Notes under the pieces: model-generated
What the model was told of the DNA's origin: nothing
The model's input: the letters and a program-made list of their open reading frames with translations, nothing else
Databases searched by the model: none
DNA from: Mycobacterium dioxanotrophicus
GTDB lineage: Bacteria > Actinomycetota > Actinomycetes > Mycobacteriales > Mycobacteriaceae
DNA length: 64,000 bases
NCBI RefSeq assembly: GCF_002157835.1
Contig: NZ_CP020811.1
Span: forward strand, 88,686-152,685
Reading direction: 5' to 3'
Translations under genes and position numbers: made by a program
In this document: piece after piece, positions 52,123-60,602 of the stretch
How the letters are laid out: the number at the start of each line of letters is the position of its first letter
How positions within the stretch are numbered: the first letter of the stretch is position 1

Positions 52123-52584
52123 CTACCCCACGAGCTGGCACACCATGCCGGCGATGCTGATCACGATGCCTATCAGTGCCGGATAGATATCTGCTAGCCG
52201 AACCGCAGCCGAAGATGCTTCGAGTTCGTCCAGTGCGGCAGCCCTGGCCTTGTCGATCGCGGCATGCACTTCTCTGATTTCCTGTGCGCGCATTGCGTTT
52301 TCACTCTCAAGCCGTGCAAGACGCTCACCGTCTGTGCCGCCGTCGACGTGTCCATAGGCCTGGCTGGTCATCTTCGGCAGCGTCCCCGCCGAAGTTCCTG
52401 GATCGACAGGGGGAGCCGGTGGAGTGAGCCTGTCAACCACAGATTCAACGAACTGATCCCACAATTGCAGAGCGCTTTCACGTAACCGGACGAGCAGGCC
52501 GGACGCTTTGTGCCATGCATAGAAAAGTCCGCCTAGCGTGACGAGCGATCCGACCAGTTGAAGCACGATACCGAAAGACTGCAT
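52123..52584 (-). CDS. Two-helix membrane protein with coiled coil
   Basis: Encodes 153 residues: an N-terminal membrane helix (about 5-23), a proline-rich stretch, a charged coiled coil (about 85-120), then a C-terminal membrane helix (about 132-150). Both ends would be in the membrane with the coiled coil between. No family recognised; such proteins occur as effectors or holin-like products, but this is speculation. Confidence 0.5.
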   Translation of the reverse strand: MQSFGIVLQLVGSLVTLGGLFYAWHKASGLLVRLRESALQLWDQFVESVVDRLTPPAPPVDPGTSAGTLPKMTSQAYGHVDGGTDGERLARLESENAMRAQEIREVHAAIDKARAAALDELEASSAAVRLADIYPALIGIVISIAGMVCQLVG

Positions 52585-52657
52585 CAGTGCTCAGCGTGTT
52601 GTTGACGGCCACCGCGGCGGTCAGAGCCAGCAGTACGGTACATGGAGTCAGCTAATC

Positions 52658-53050
52658 TCATTGGCTCCGCGCGTCCTCGCTTTCGGAAAGTGGTTGCGGT
52701 GCAGAGTAATCCGGCTCTTGAGTGACGTCGTCGTGCACGACGATCCGGCCGCCGGCATTGTACTGCCGATGCAATGTGCCGACGGGAAGCTGACTCGCCG
52801 TTCCCATCCAGCGCCACGTCATCCCGTGTTGCAGGCCGTCAGTTACCGCGTCGCGCAGCGCCCAGCCCGACACACGCTGCAACTTCGCGAGATAGTCGGC
52901 ACGGATCGCCGCAGCATTCCCCCGTCGCGCTACCGGATCGGCGATGGCACTGCCGAAGTCCTCCCCCAGCGTCGACTCGGCTTTGCCGAGGAGCTCGCGC
53001 ATCAACCTCAGCCTTTCACGGATGTCCTTATCGATGATGGTGTCGGTCAT
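52658..53050 (-). CDS. Possible small DNA-binding protein
   Basis: Encodes 130 residues from ATG 53050. A helical N-terminus is followed by WALRDAVTDGLQHGMTWRWMGTASQLPVGTLHRQ, which resembles a helix-turn-helix, and an acidic tail. Divergent from the Xre-type gene at 53226 with a 175-bp gap that contains a TTGACA box (53191-53196). Possibly a partner regulator. Confidence 0.5.
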   Translation of the reverse strand: MTDTIIDKDIRERLRLMRELLGKAESTLGEDFGSAIADPVARRGNAAAIRADYLAKLQRVSGWALRDAVTDGLQHGMTWRWMGTASQLPVGTLHRQYNAGGRIVVHDDVTQEPDYSAPQPLSESEDARSQ

Positions 53051-53225
53051 GCGCTGCCCCTTGGTCGTGTTCCAGTTCCGGAACAAGGCTATCCCCGCAA
53101 CGTTGCGAACCGGCGCAAACCGCGCCATGCCTGGCGAGTACGCGCTGCACAGCATGTTAAGTGTTACTTGACGCGACTGGTTAGAGCCTATTGACAGTCG
53201 GGTTGTTCGCAGTCACGCTGGGTGA

Positions 53226-54431
53226 ATGCCCGCCAGCAGCCGCTTGGTCGACCTGATCGACTGGTACAAGAACGCTCATCCGGATGTCACGGACGCGGAG
53301 ATTGCGCGCCGAGCGGGCATCACGCGGGCGAACCTGTCTCAGTGGCGTTCCAACGGTGTGCGTGGATGGCCGGCCCGCGCCACCCTCGACGCGTTGGCCG
53401 CGACCATCGGCCGGCCGTACCGTGAAGTGCTCGACGCGGTCTTGGCCGACACGGGGTATTCGGACACCGGCGGAAGCACCGCGACTGCCGCACGACCGCA
53501 CCGGGTGGTCCTCGACGATGCGGTGCGGGTGCTCACCGAAGCCGCCAGGCTCACCAACCAGCCGGTACGCCAGAAACCTGATGGCTCGTGGGAACCCGAC
53601 CTCGATGCCGATGGCATACCGATCGATTGGGCCGCGTTCGTCACCACTGCGCTTGCCGGCGCGGCCGCCAACATCGGCGGCACTGACGCGATCTTGGCCG
53701 GCCGGCCAGGCTCCTGGGAAGCCGGCGTGATCCGGGATGCCCTCAATGCCGCTGTGGGCCACGATGAATGGGATTTGTGGCGTCACCGCACCGAACCGGT
53801 CAACGTCGTCGTACACCCCGAACGGATCCTGTCCGACATGTATTCGTCGGTGTGGGAGAACGGGTTTTACGCCGCTGAGACTGAGCTGCAACGCCGGGAA
53901 AACGCGATCAGCCCCAGTCATGTGTACAGCTACCCCGGCAACGAGCTCACCGAGAAAATGCGGGCGTACTACACGGACCTGGGTGTCGAGATCATCGACG
54001 GCCCTCCCCCACCGCTAGCGTCAGTCGAGGAACTGGAGGCGGCGATCGCGGCCGAACGGGAGAACCCCACCGAGCTCACCCCCGAAGAGCAGGCCACCGA
54101 GGATGCCCTCGCGGCCATCGAGGTACTGAGAGACCGCCTGGAAGCCCTCCAGCACGACGAACTCGCCGAATACGGCCAACAGCTCGCCCAGGCAATCAGG
54201 GAGCGTCTCGCGGCGCTCAAGCTGCCCGTCCCGGTGACCGTCTCGGTCGACCTCGACACGCCCCTGCACGAGGCACCGGAGAGCCCGCTAGATGCCTGGG
54301 CCACCGGAGCGCTCGACCGGGTCATCGCCGCGGCGATCACCGAAACCCCGACACCCGACACACTGCCCGGCACTGCCCTGCAGCGGGCCGAAGCCGCTCT
54401 CGCCCGCGAGACCGGAGCCACCGATGACTGA
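53226..54431 (+). CDS. Xre-type HTH protein with long C-terminal domain
   Basis: Encodes 401 residues. N-terminal helix-turn-helix (VTDAEIARRAGITRANLSQWRSNGV, residues about 21-46) is clearly Xre-type. A middle domain of unknown type and a charged helical C-terminus follow. First of at least five overlapping plus-strand genes, which suggests a regulator heading an operon of unknown purpose. Its stop overlaps the next start by 8 nt. Confidence 0.65.
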   Translation: MPASSRLVDLIDWYKNAHPDVTDAEIARRAGITRANLSQWRSNGVRGWPARATLDALAATIGRPYREVLDAVLADTGYSDTGGSTATAARPHRVVLDDAVRVLTEAARLTNQPVRQKPDGSWEPDLDADGIPIDWAAFVTTALAGAAANIGGTDAILAGRPGSWEAGVIRDALNAAVGHDEWDLWRHRTEPVNVVVHPERILSDMYSSVWENGFYAAETELQRRENAISPSHVYSYPGNELTEKMRAYYTDLGVEIIDGPPPPLASVEELEAAIAAERENPTELTPEEQATEDALAAIEVLRDRLEALQHDELAEYGQQLAQAIRERLAALKLPVPVTVSVDLDTPLHEAPESPLDAWATGALDRVIAAAITETPTPDTLPGTALQRAEAALARETGATDD

Positions 54432-54900
54432 CCCCGACCTCGCCAAACTCTCCGAGGCCGCAGACCAATGCGGGATCCCCGCTGATGTCCTCAAAATCAT
54501 GGCTGCCGACGATCTACTCCCCCAGGTCGTCCGCGGCCGCGCCGGCCACGTCTACTTCCCACGGCACTCCATTCCGACCTGGGAGCAATGCATCAAGTTG
54601 CTCGAAGAGCAACGCGACCGCCACCTCCGCCGGGCCGCGGCCATGCTGCGACGCCTCGAAACCGAACTCGAGGCGGTCGGCAACGACATCAACGAAGCAC
54701 GTGAACAACCGCGACAGACCCTCGGTATCGATCTGATGAGCTTCGGTCACTGGCCGTATCAGCGAGGCGCATCTCTTGTGCAGGGGCAACCAATCATCAA
54801 CAGCGCGTTGGAACAGTTCGCATTGGAACGACTCGCGATCGTCCGCTACCACGACGCCTATCTCGACGCGCTCGCCTCGGAAGGCCGCAAAGAACCATGA
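54424..54900 (+). CDS. MerR-like HTH protein
   Basis: Encodes 158 residues. AADQCGIPADVLKIMAADDLLPQVVRGRAGHVYFPRHSI is a winged-helix segment of the MerR/excisionase type, followed by a coiled coil and a C-terminal helical part. ATG at 54424 overlaps the upstream gene by 8 nt. No metal-binding cysteines. Second gene of the overlapping run. Confidence 0.5.
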   Translation: MTDPDLAKLSEAADQCGIPADVLKIMAADDLLPQVVRGRAGHVYFPRHSIPTWEQCIKLLEEQRDRHLRRAAAMLRRLETELEAVGNDINEAREQPRQTLGIDLMSFGHWPYQRGASLVQGQPIINSALEQFALERLAIVRYHDAYLDALASEGRKEP

Positions 54901-55073
54901 GTGACGGCTACTGGGTGGTCAGCGTCAACCGGGACACAGGCGAGGCGACCACATCGGAACGGATCACCAGCAAGGACGAGGCATGGGAGGAAGCCGCTAG
55001 GCGTGAACAGCCCAACATCTTCACCACGGTGGTGCCCCGCCGACACAGTGCGCCGCGCCGCGACCAGCCCTAG
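54897..55073 (+). CDS. Small protein in overlapping operon
   Basis: Encodes 58 residues (MSDGYWVVSVNRDTGEATTSE...). ATG overlaps the previous stop by 4 nt, the best evidence that it is real. Predicted strands then a helix, with a basic tail. No family recognised. Confidence 0.5.
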   Translation: MSDGYWVVSVNRDTGEATTSERITSKDEAWEEAARREQPNIFTTVVPRRHSAPRRDQP

Positions 55074-55113
55074 ACCTACACGTGCAACCCCAAGGAAGAG
55101 AGCGACTCTGCCG

Positions 55114-55710
55114 ATGACTGACCGTCCGCGCACCGATCCCAACAAACCCGACCGCCCTCGCCGAACAGCACGTTCGCTGCGCGAAGCAGCTGCCGGCTTG
55201 GCGGAGCGGGTGAGCGAGCGCGGAATGACTCTGACCGTAGACGTCGCGGAATCGTTTCTGAGAGAACGCAATTACTCCGCCGCCCGACAACTGGGCGTCG
55301 ATGAGCGGAACACCCACCGGTATCTCGACGAGCTCGCCGAGGAACTCGTGTCCACCTTCGCCGACGAAGCTCCGGGAACCAACCTGTTCGACCTTCCACG
55401 GACCGCACATATCAGCGTGGCCAACCTCGGCCGGTTCATCGCTGGCCTCGCTGAGACCATCCAGTTCTACGGCACCTTCCAAGGGATCGACGATATCGAT
55501 CGACGCGCCAGAATCCACGAGACGGCACAGCTCCTGTCCCTGGCCGGCCTCGTTCAGGCCGATCACACCGTTGGCTCGGTAGCCGCTCCCCCAGCGATGC
55601 TCGCCCGGATCGCCCGGACATTAACCACCGCCGCCGACCTCACCGACAACGACGACCTCGCCGCCGCACTCCGACGCGACGCGATGCGAGCCCGCGCCGG
55701 ATCAAGCTGA
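55114..55710 (+). CDS. Hypothetical protein with HTH-like N-terminus
   Basis: Encodes 198 residues. The segment SFLRERNYSAARQLGVDERNTHRYLDELAEELV looks like a winged-helix or homeodomain-like DNA-binding region, followed by a helical domain. ATG at 55114. The next gene overlaps its stop (TGATG). Probably a regulatory or replication-associated protein; not recognised. Confidence 0.5.
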   Translation: MTDRPRTDPNKPDRPRRTARSLREAAAGLAERVSERGMTLTVDVAESFLRERNYSAARQLGVDERNTHRYLDELAEELVSTFADEAPGTNLFDLPRTAHISVANLGRFIAGLAETIQFYGTFQGIDDIDRRARIHETAQLLSLAGLVQADHTVGSVAAPPAMLARIARTLTTAADLTDNDDLAAALRRDAMRARAGSS

Positions 55711-55892
55711 TGAGTGCGGGATTAAACCTGGACGACCTCGTCGACCTCTCACACGTCATCCAACAGGTCGTCGGCCGCTCCCTGAGCCCTGACGAGTCCT
55801 CGCGCCTCAAGGCCGCATATCAGGCCGCTGGAACGGCGGCCGGCGCCACACTCCAAACGCTTCGTGCCGCGCTGGAGCAATCCCGAAGATAA
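55710..55892 (+). CDS. Small helical protein
   Basis: Encodes 60 residues, helical, starting by one-base overlap with the previous stop. Last gene of the overlapping run. No family recognised. The following 225 bp before 56118 hold no clear gene. Confidence 0.5.
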   Translation: MSAGLNLDDLVDLSHVIQQVVGRSLSPDESSRLKAAYQAAGTAAGATLQTLRAALEQSRR

Positions 55893-56117
55893 GTACCACG
55901 ACATAGCTTGGCCCCACGCATGGACGCGCTTCGCTGGTTCGTCGAGGAATGTCAGACCGAGCAGCGAAGATGTACCCATGGGAAGACCATCGAACCCAGT
56001 GCCGAGCAGTGAGCACGGTTCACCGTTGAAATGGCCCCACCCCACAGGCTCTGGCGGGATTGCCTGGCCATCAGGGCTTCCCGCCCCCTTGGGCAGGCTA
56101 GTCGTCACAGGTGCGCA

Positions 56118-56384
56118 ATGAGTGAATCGACGGTTGGTGACGCGCGGGTCCGGGTCGCGCCGAAACGCCGCGACGTGAGACTGGACGAATTGACGATCCT
56201 GGTCCGTGTCCCCGGCAATCCCACGGCTACAGCGGTTTTCACCGCAGACGAGGAGGCTGAGGCGCAACGCTACGCCGATGAGCATGCCGCTGCCGGCGCA
56301 ACGGTTGTACCACTTCCAGCCTCCATCCCAGACCCTGTGTGGGACTGGGAAACCACGTCATGGGTTCCCAGGACCGCCGGGTAA
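56118..56384 (+). CDS. Small hypothetical protein
   Basis: Encodes 88 residues: two strands, then an acidic helix (TADEEAEAQRYADEHAAAGA) and a Trp-rich C-terminus. ATG at 56118. It resembles, in shape only, small accessory proteins on mobile elements. No family recognised. Confidence 0.45.
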   Translation: MSESTVGDARVRVAPKRRDVRLDELTILVRVPGNPTATAVFTADEEAEAQRYADEHAAAGATVVPLPASIPDPVWDWETTSWVPRTAG

Positions 56385-56428
56385 GCCGAAGCCCAGGAAG
56401 ATGGCGCTATATGCATGGTGAGAAATCG

Positions 56429-56536
56429 ATGATCACCCACCACGAGGCAGGCCACGCCATAGCAGCGCTGATGACCGTCCAAGCCAGGGTGGCGGCTGTT
56501 GGGCCGATCACCGCGCCACCCGTTTCGCCGAATTAG
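56429..56536 (+). pseudogene. Fragment with HEAGH zinc-protease motif
   Basis: A 35-residue frame beginning MITHHEAGHAIAALM, which carries HExxH as in FtsH/M41-type peptidases, and stopping after 20 further residues. Too short to be an enzyme, so probably a remnant, or chance. Confidence 0.3.
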
Positions 56537-56826
56537 GCAGCTACGAATACGGTGAGTTCGAACAAAAGGGGGGAATCCCAGTCGACGTGAACGTGGACGT
56601 CGATGGTTCCGTCGTCGTGCGGGGCGATCCCGCCTACGTTGAGAAACGCATCGCCGACTAAGGGCATGTCGGCGTCGCCTGGGTTCCTGGCGAGTTCGAC
56701 CACCGAAGCCCACACCTTGCTGTTGCGGCCCGTTCGTGGCAATCCAAGGTCCGTCGAGTTCAGAGATATCTTGATGTAGCCGTTGCCGGTGTATGCCCAG
56801 CTGCCGGCAGAGACATTGAGACTCAT
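56533..56826 (-). CDS. Hypothetical beta-rich protein
   Basis: Encodes 97 residues with alternating strands (DVHVHVDWDSPLLFELTVFV at the C-terminus) and no membrane helix. Divergent from the Imm61-like gene with 100 bp between. No family recognised. Confidence 0.5.
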   Translation of the reverse strand: MSLNVSAGSWAYTGNGYIKISLNSTDLGLPRTGRNSKVWASVVELARNPGDADMPLVGDAFLNVGGIAPHDDGTIDVHVHVDWDSPLLFELTVFVAA

Positions 56827-56926
56827 AGGTTTTCCCTTTCACACAAGATGTGAGGTTGTATCGACTCGATGAGGTTCGGCCGTGGTGGCACATCACTGAT
56901 GGTCCATCTGGTCGGGGTTTCGTCAT

Positions 56927-57544
56927 ATGAGTAGCGAGCTACTCGAATTTCGGCCCGGATGCGCCCGCCCGGTGCGGCTACGGTTTGAACTCGTGACCGC
57001 CGTTCCGTCGATCAGTTCTGAATGCCTCGGGTGGGCTGCCACAGCCCGGTACACCCGCACCGTCGACGACGGCGCCGGAATCCTCATGTTGTCGGCGGAA
57101 ACCGGCACCCGGTACTACATCCGCCACCGTGGCGATCGCCTGGAGTTCAGTGAGGCAACAGCCGGCGACGAGCCGCGCACCGTTCTGTTCGCCGCCACCA
57201 CAGTCGTGCTCGAGCGGTGCCTGTATGCCGTCATGGGTGACGAAATCCGCGAGGATATCGGACTCCCCTACCTCGAATTGCCTTCTAGTGCATCTGAAGT
57301 AGCCAAGTCGTACCAGCTCAGCGACATGGAACGGGGCTACAGAATTCTCCACCGAATCGGCCACGGCCCCGTCGCAGCGGCCCCCGACCCACAACTGAGC
57401 CTCGTCGCACTCGTGCCCCTATCCCACCTACTCGGACTGACCGTCGCCGCCGTCAAGAGGACGTACCTTTCCGAGCATGGGGCGCCTCTGCTGGCCAACG
57501 GGCGCTATACCGACACCGGCGGCGAAACCCCGGCGTTCGACTAG
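56927..57544 (+). CDS. Imm61-like immunity protein
   Basis: Encodes 205 residues. The region VLFAATTVVLERCLYAVMGDEIREDIGLPYLELP resembles the conserved core of Imm61 immunity proteins, which protect against polymorphic toxins delivered by type VII or other systems. No toxin gene is adjacent, so it would be an orphan. Its presence on a plasmid with an ESX system is suggestive. Moderate confidence. Confidence 0.45.
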   Translation: MSSELLEFRPGCARPVRLRFELVTAVPSISSECLGWAATARYTRTVDDGAGILMLSAETGTRYYIRHRGDRLEFSEATAGDEPRTVLFAATTVVLERCLYAVMGDEIREDIGLPYLELPSSASEVAKSYQLSDMERGYRILHRIGHGPVAAAPDPQLSLVALVPLSHLLGLTVAAVKRTYLSEHGAPLLANGRYTDTGGETPAFD

Positions 57545-57592
57545 CTCCCGGGATCTCCCCGACCGCGTAACCCGTCGCGCGTGTACAGACGG

Positions 57593-57623
57593 CCAATCAC
57601 GCTAGTCTGACTAGCTCGATTGG
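57593..57623. promoter_or_regulatory. 31-bp dyad, VapBC operator
   Basis: Inner GCTAGTC-T-GACTAGC (57601-57615) and outer CCAAT/ATTGG (57593-57597/57619-57623) share the centre 57608. It ends 24 bp before the antitoxin start, the typical position for a VapBC autoregulation site. Confidence 0.6.
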
Positions 57624-57646
57624 CGTCATGGCGATACCATGTCTCC

Positions 57647-57880
57647 ATGGAGCGGATCAGCAGCAGCGACGCCAAGAACCGACTCAACCGACTCTTGAAA
57701 GAAGTCCAAGCTGGCGCATCATTCACCATCACCAGCCATAACCAGCCCGTCGCCCGACTCGTACCGATCAACCCCGTACCACGCCGATTCGGTCAACTCC
57801 CAAACCTTCTGGTGCCAAACGACTTTGACGAACCCCTGTCTGCCGAACTCGCGGCACGGGAAGGCACCGACGAAGCGTGA
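57647..57880 (+). CDS. vapB: Phd/VapB-type antitoxin
   Basis: Encodes 77 residues. MERISSSDAKNRLNRLLKEV and FTITSHNQPVARLVPI are the Phd/YefM-type DNA-binding domain; the acidic C-terminus would bind the toxin. Its stop overlaps the toxin start (GTGA). Dyad operator upstream. Confidence 0.8.
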   Translation: MERISSSDAKNRLNRLLKEVQAGASFTITSHNQPVARLVPINPVPRRFGQLPNLLVPNDFDEPLSAELAAREGTDEA

Positions 57881-58266
57881 ACATCCTGCTCGACACCCAC
57901 ACCCTGCTCTGGCTCGTCAGCAAGCCGACAACCATCCACACACAAGCACTTGCCGCCCTGGAGGATCCCGACACCACGGTATGGGTCAGCGCCGCCTCAG
58001 CGTGGGAAATCTCCATCAAGACCCAGCTCGGCCGCCTCGATGGCGAAGCCTTGCTGTCGGCCTGGTCTGACATCCTCTCCGACATGAGCACTACCGAGCT
58101 CCCGATCGAATCCGCTGACGCGATCCTGGCCGGCCGACTCCCCTGGCATCACCGAGACCCGTTCGATCGCATCATCGTCGCTCAGGCATTACGCCGCAAT
58201 CTCACCATCGCCACCCGCGACCCCAACATCATCGACGCAGCACTCACCGCAACCACCAACGCCTAA
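57877..58266 (+). CDS. vapC: PIN-domain toxin VapC
   Basis: Encodes 129 residues from a GTG. PIN-domain acidic residues are in place: D6 (LLDTHTLLW), E44 (SAWEISIK), D97 with D94 (HRDPFDRII) and D115. VapC toxins are Mg-dependent RNases, often cutting tRNA or rRNA. Complete, so the pair should be active and may stabilise the plasmid. Confidence 0.88.
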   Translation: MNILLDTHTLLWLVSKPTTIHTQALAALEDPDTTVWVSAASAWEISIKTQLGRLDGEALLSAWSDILSDMSTTELPIESADAILAGRLPWHHRDPFDRIIVAQALRRNLTIATRDPNIIDAALTATTNA

Positions 58267-58355
58267 CAAGACCACTACCAACCCAAGACGAGAGGAAACG
58301 CCTTGTATATCAACAAATTTCCCGCTGTCGAACCTCGTAGGCACAAGGACCTCCA

Positions 58356-58979
58356 ATGAGCGAGCTACCCGCCCTCGCCGAGCTGGCTGACGAGATCGAT
58401 CGGCTTGGCCGCAACGTCATCTTGCACGTACAGCGGGTCCAAGACGATTTGAAATTGGCAGGGATCCGACGCCACACCAAACAGTGGGTCGTGGAGCGCG
58501 TTCTGTCCCTCCCCGTCGACAATTTGCCCGACGTTGCTGATCGCGACGCCAGACTCATCGCGTTATTCGCAGCTTTTGTGGGGGTGACCACGCCTGAGCG
58601 GTTTTGGGCTGCTGCCGAGGAGAGCCAGTCGGATCAAAAGGTGAGCGCAACTCTATCGCAGTTCGTCATCAACATCTTTGAACCCCAAGGCTTCCAAGAG
58701 CGGATAGCCACAGAACTGCGCTCCCTTGCAACGCCGCTCCTTGCCGAAACGAATGCGTCAGACGACACGATTCTCCGGCTACAGCAGCTCTGCGTCATCG
58801 CCCGCAACACCGCTGACCTTGAAGATGGCCCGCTCGCGAACACCCTGAATCGCCTTGCCGACCACGCCGATCGCTCTATTGCCGCATACCGCCATGCTCG
58901 GGAGGAAACTGAGCACCTACAAGCTGCCCTCGCGGCCCTGCCAAAGACGAACGAAACCGAGCCAGGAGCCACCACATGA
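58356..58979 (+). CDS. Hypothetical helical protein
   Basis: Encodes 207 residues, almost entirely helical, with no membrane segment. Acidic and Leu-rich. Its stop overlaps the next start (ATGA), so the two are coupled. No family recognised. Confidence 0.5.
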   Translation: MSELPALAELADEIDRLGRNVILHVQRVQDDLKLAGIRRHTKQWVVERVLSLPVDNLPDVADRDARLIALFAAFVGVTTPERFWAAAEESQSDQKVSATLSQFVINIFEPQGFQERIATELRSLATPLLAETNASDDTILRLQQLCVIARNTADLEDGPLANTLNRLADHADRSIAAYRHAREETEHLQAALAALPKTNETEPGATT

Positions 58980-59317
58980 CCACCTACTACAACGAAGCCG
59001 CATTCTTCGACGCATGGCGGACCGGAGTCGAGCTGGCCGGCCCCCGATTCTTCGGAGACGGTACGCACTCCCCCGCAACCGCAGCCAGCAAATGGGATCT
59101 CACGCCCGACGTCGAGTACATTTCGAACTCGATCGGTGTTCTCTCATCCGGCGAACAAGTCTTCCTTGCCTCCCTGGTGAGCTTATACAGCTCCGACCTC
59201 GGCGGCCAACTACTCGCCGACATCGGAGTCCACGGCCTCGCCGACATCTCCGCGGCCCTAGATAAGCCGCGTGTGGAAGTACTCGCAGCACTACTCCTCG
59301 CTTACCCGGGATGGTGA
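58976..59317 (+). CDS. Hypothetical protein coupled to upstream gene
   Basis: Encodes 113 residues (MTTYYNEAAFFDAW start), helical in its C-terminal half (LADISAALDKPRVEVLAALLL). Overlaps the preceding gene by 4 nt. No family recognised; may act with the upstream helical protein. Confidence 0.5.
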   Translation: MTTYYNEAAFFDAWRTGVELAGPRFFGDGTHSPATAASKWDLTPDVEYISNSIGVLSSGEQVFLASLVSLYSSDLGGQLLADIGVHGLADISAALDKPRVEVLAALLLAYPGW

Positions 59318-59871
59318 CCATGGCCGCACCGCGCACATTGACTCGCCTTGCGGTCGCCACTACCGTCACTGTCGGCGCCGGGGCATGCGCACCCAGCGCC
59401 CAATCCCCTGCCGACCCGACCCACACGCCCACCGCCACCGTCCTGCGAGCGGTCGACGGTGACACCATCGACGTCCGAGACGACACCCGGGGCAGACTGC
59501 GCATCAGGGTCTACGGCATCGACTCCCCCGAGCTGCACAAGCCCGGCTGGTCGGTCGGCTGCTTCGCCACCGAAGCCGCCGACTTCGCCACCCGCACCCT
59601 GACCGGCCGCCGCGTCGCCCTGCTGCCCGACCCATCCCAAGATGCCCACGACAAATATGGACGCACCTTGGCCTACGTGCAGCGCGACGATGGATGGAAT
59701 TACTCGATCGAAGCGGTACGCGCAGGAATGGCCCGCGCCTACATTTACAAGAACAATCCTGCCAGCCTCTCCCCCGCTATTTCAGCCGCCGAAGACCAAG
59801 CCAAAGCCGGCCACATTGGCCTATGGGGACCGCCATGCAATGGCCGCACCGAGTCGGTCAGACAGCAATAG
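59311..59871 (+). CDS. Secreted thermonuclease-like protein
   Basis: Encodes 186 residues. N-terminal signal sequence ending in a Gly/Ala-Cys stretch (VGAGAC), a possible lipobox, then a staphylococcal-nuclease fold: DGDTIDVRD, RIRVYGIDSPEL and DKYGRTLAYV hold the calcium and catalytic residues (Asp, Arg, Glu, Arg). Degrades DNA or RNA outside the membrane. A later ATG at 59320 is possible. On a conjugative plasmid it may act at the cell surface. Confidence 0.8.
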   Translation: MVTMAAPRTLTRLAVATTVTVGAGACAPSAQSPADPTHTPTATVLRAVDGDTIDVRDDTRGRLRIRVYGIDSPELHKPGWSVGCFATEAADFATRTLTGRRVALLPDPSQDAHDKYGRTLAYVQRDDGWNYSIEAVRAGMARAYIYKNNPASLSPAISAAEDQAKAGHIGLWGPPCNGRTESVRQQ

Positions 59872-60141
59872 CGCTCTGCCCTACCCGATCCGTCGGCCCG
59901 GGGCGGCGCCGCCCAGTTCATGTGCGGATGAGGCGCGCGCAGTCGCTAGAATTCGACCCGTTTGCATCGGTGTCGAGTGTGATCCGCGTAGCCTGCTCCG
60001 CCCTCCTTTGGACCGACGGCACTCCCCCACCGACGGCGCTGTTTGCGGGCCTTCCGATCCTAGTTGTCTGACCGCAGAACAGCGTTGCGAAGTCCCTGGG
60101 CTTGTTCCGTATCCGGTTGGGAAATCGCGATTAGGTGCGCG

Positions 60142-60159
60142 GTTTTACCATGGTAAAAC
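60142..60159. promoter_or_regulatory. parS-like site 1
   Basis: GTTTTACCATGGTAAAAC, a perfect 18-bp palindrome, 444 bp before parA. Likely ParB-binding centromere site. Confidence 0.65.
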
Positions 60160-60239
60160 TCGCTCTACCTGCGAGTTCGTATGTTTTCTGCTGAGAGTAT
60201 TTGCCCCGGCTGGACGCGCCACGCGGGATCGCTCTCCGG

Positions 60240-60257
60240 GTTTTACCATGGTAAAAC
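60240..60257. promoter_or_regulatory. parS-like site 2
   Basis: The same 18-bp palindrome; symmetry extends to 24 bp (60237-60260). Distance from site 1 is 98 bp. Confidence 0.65.
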
Positions 60258-60344
60258 CCGCTCAAACCTCCCCTGTAGCCCCGTGGGTAGGACCACTGTT
60301 GGGCCCGCACATTTCGCCCTTGAATCTGCTCGTACCCCACTGAA

Positions 60345-60362
60345 GCTTTACCGTGGCAAAAC
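60345..60362. promoter_or_regulatory. parS-like site 3, degenerate
   Basis: GCTTTACCGTGGCAAAAC, three mismatches to sites 1 and 2. Probably a weak site. Confidence 0.45.
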
Positions 60363-60384
60363 GTCGCTCGCATCGCCCTGATCT

Positions 60385-60546
60385 TTAAACGCCTTCGCTT
60401 TGCGGCGGACCAGCTCGTAGAAGCCTGCCTACCGACAGGCGTTTCCCGGTCCCACCGCGCTTTCGTTTCTCGAACTTTTGCATGAGACGCCGGACGAATT
60501 CGTGTTGCTCAGTGCGTTCGTCGCACTCCCCCGATACGCTGCTCAT
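60385..60546 (-). CDS. Possible small basic protein
   Basis: Encodes 53 residues (MSSVSGECDERTEQHEFVRR...), a charged helix followed by a basic stretch KRKRGGTGKR. It lies in the parS region, opposite to parA. No ribosome site; low confidence. Confidence 0.25.
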   Translation of the reverse strand: MSSVSGECDERTEQHEFVRRLMQKFEKRKRGGTGKRLSVGRLLRAGPPQSEGV

Positions 60547-60602
60547 GTCAGATCCGGAGTAGGCCGTAATTATGCGGGCGAACCATACGGAAAGGCCCTC
60601 TT

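Larger units (their letters stand above)
59872..60602. other. Intergenic centromere region before parA
   Basis: About 730 bp with no strong gene. Holds three parS-like palindromes (60142, 60240, 60345). A 53-residue minus-strand frame at 60385-60546 is possible. The part 59872-60141 shows nothing else. Confidence 0.5.
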
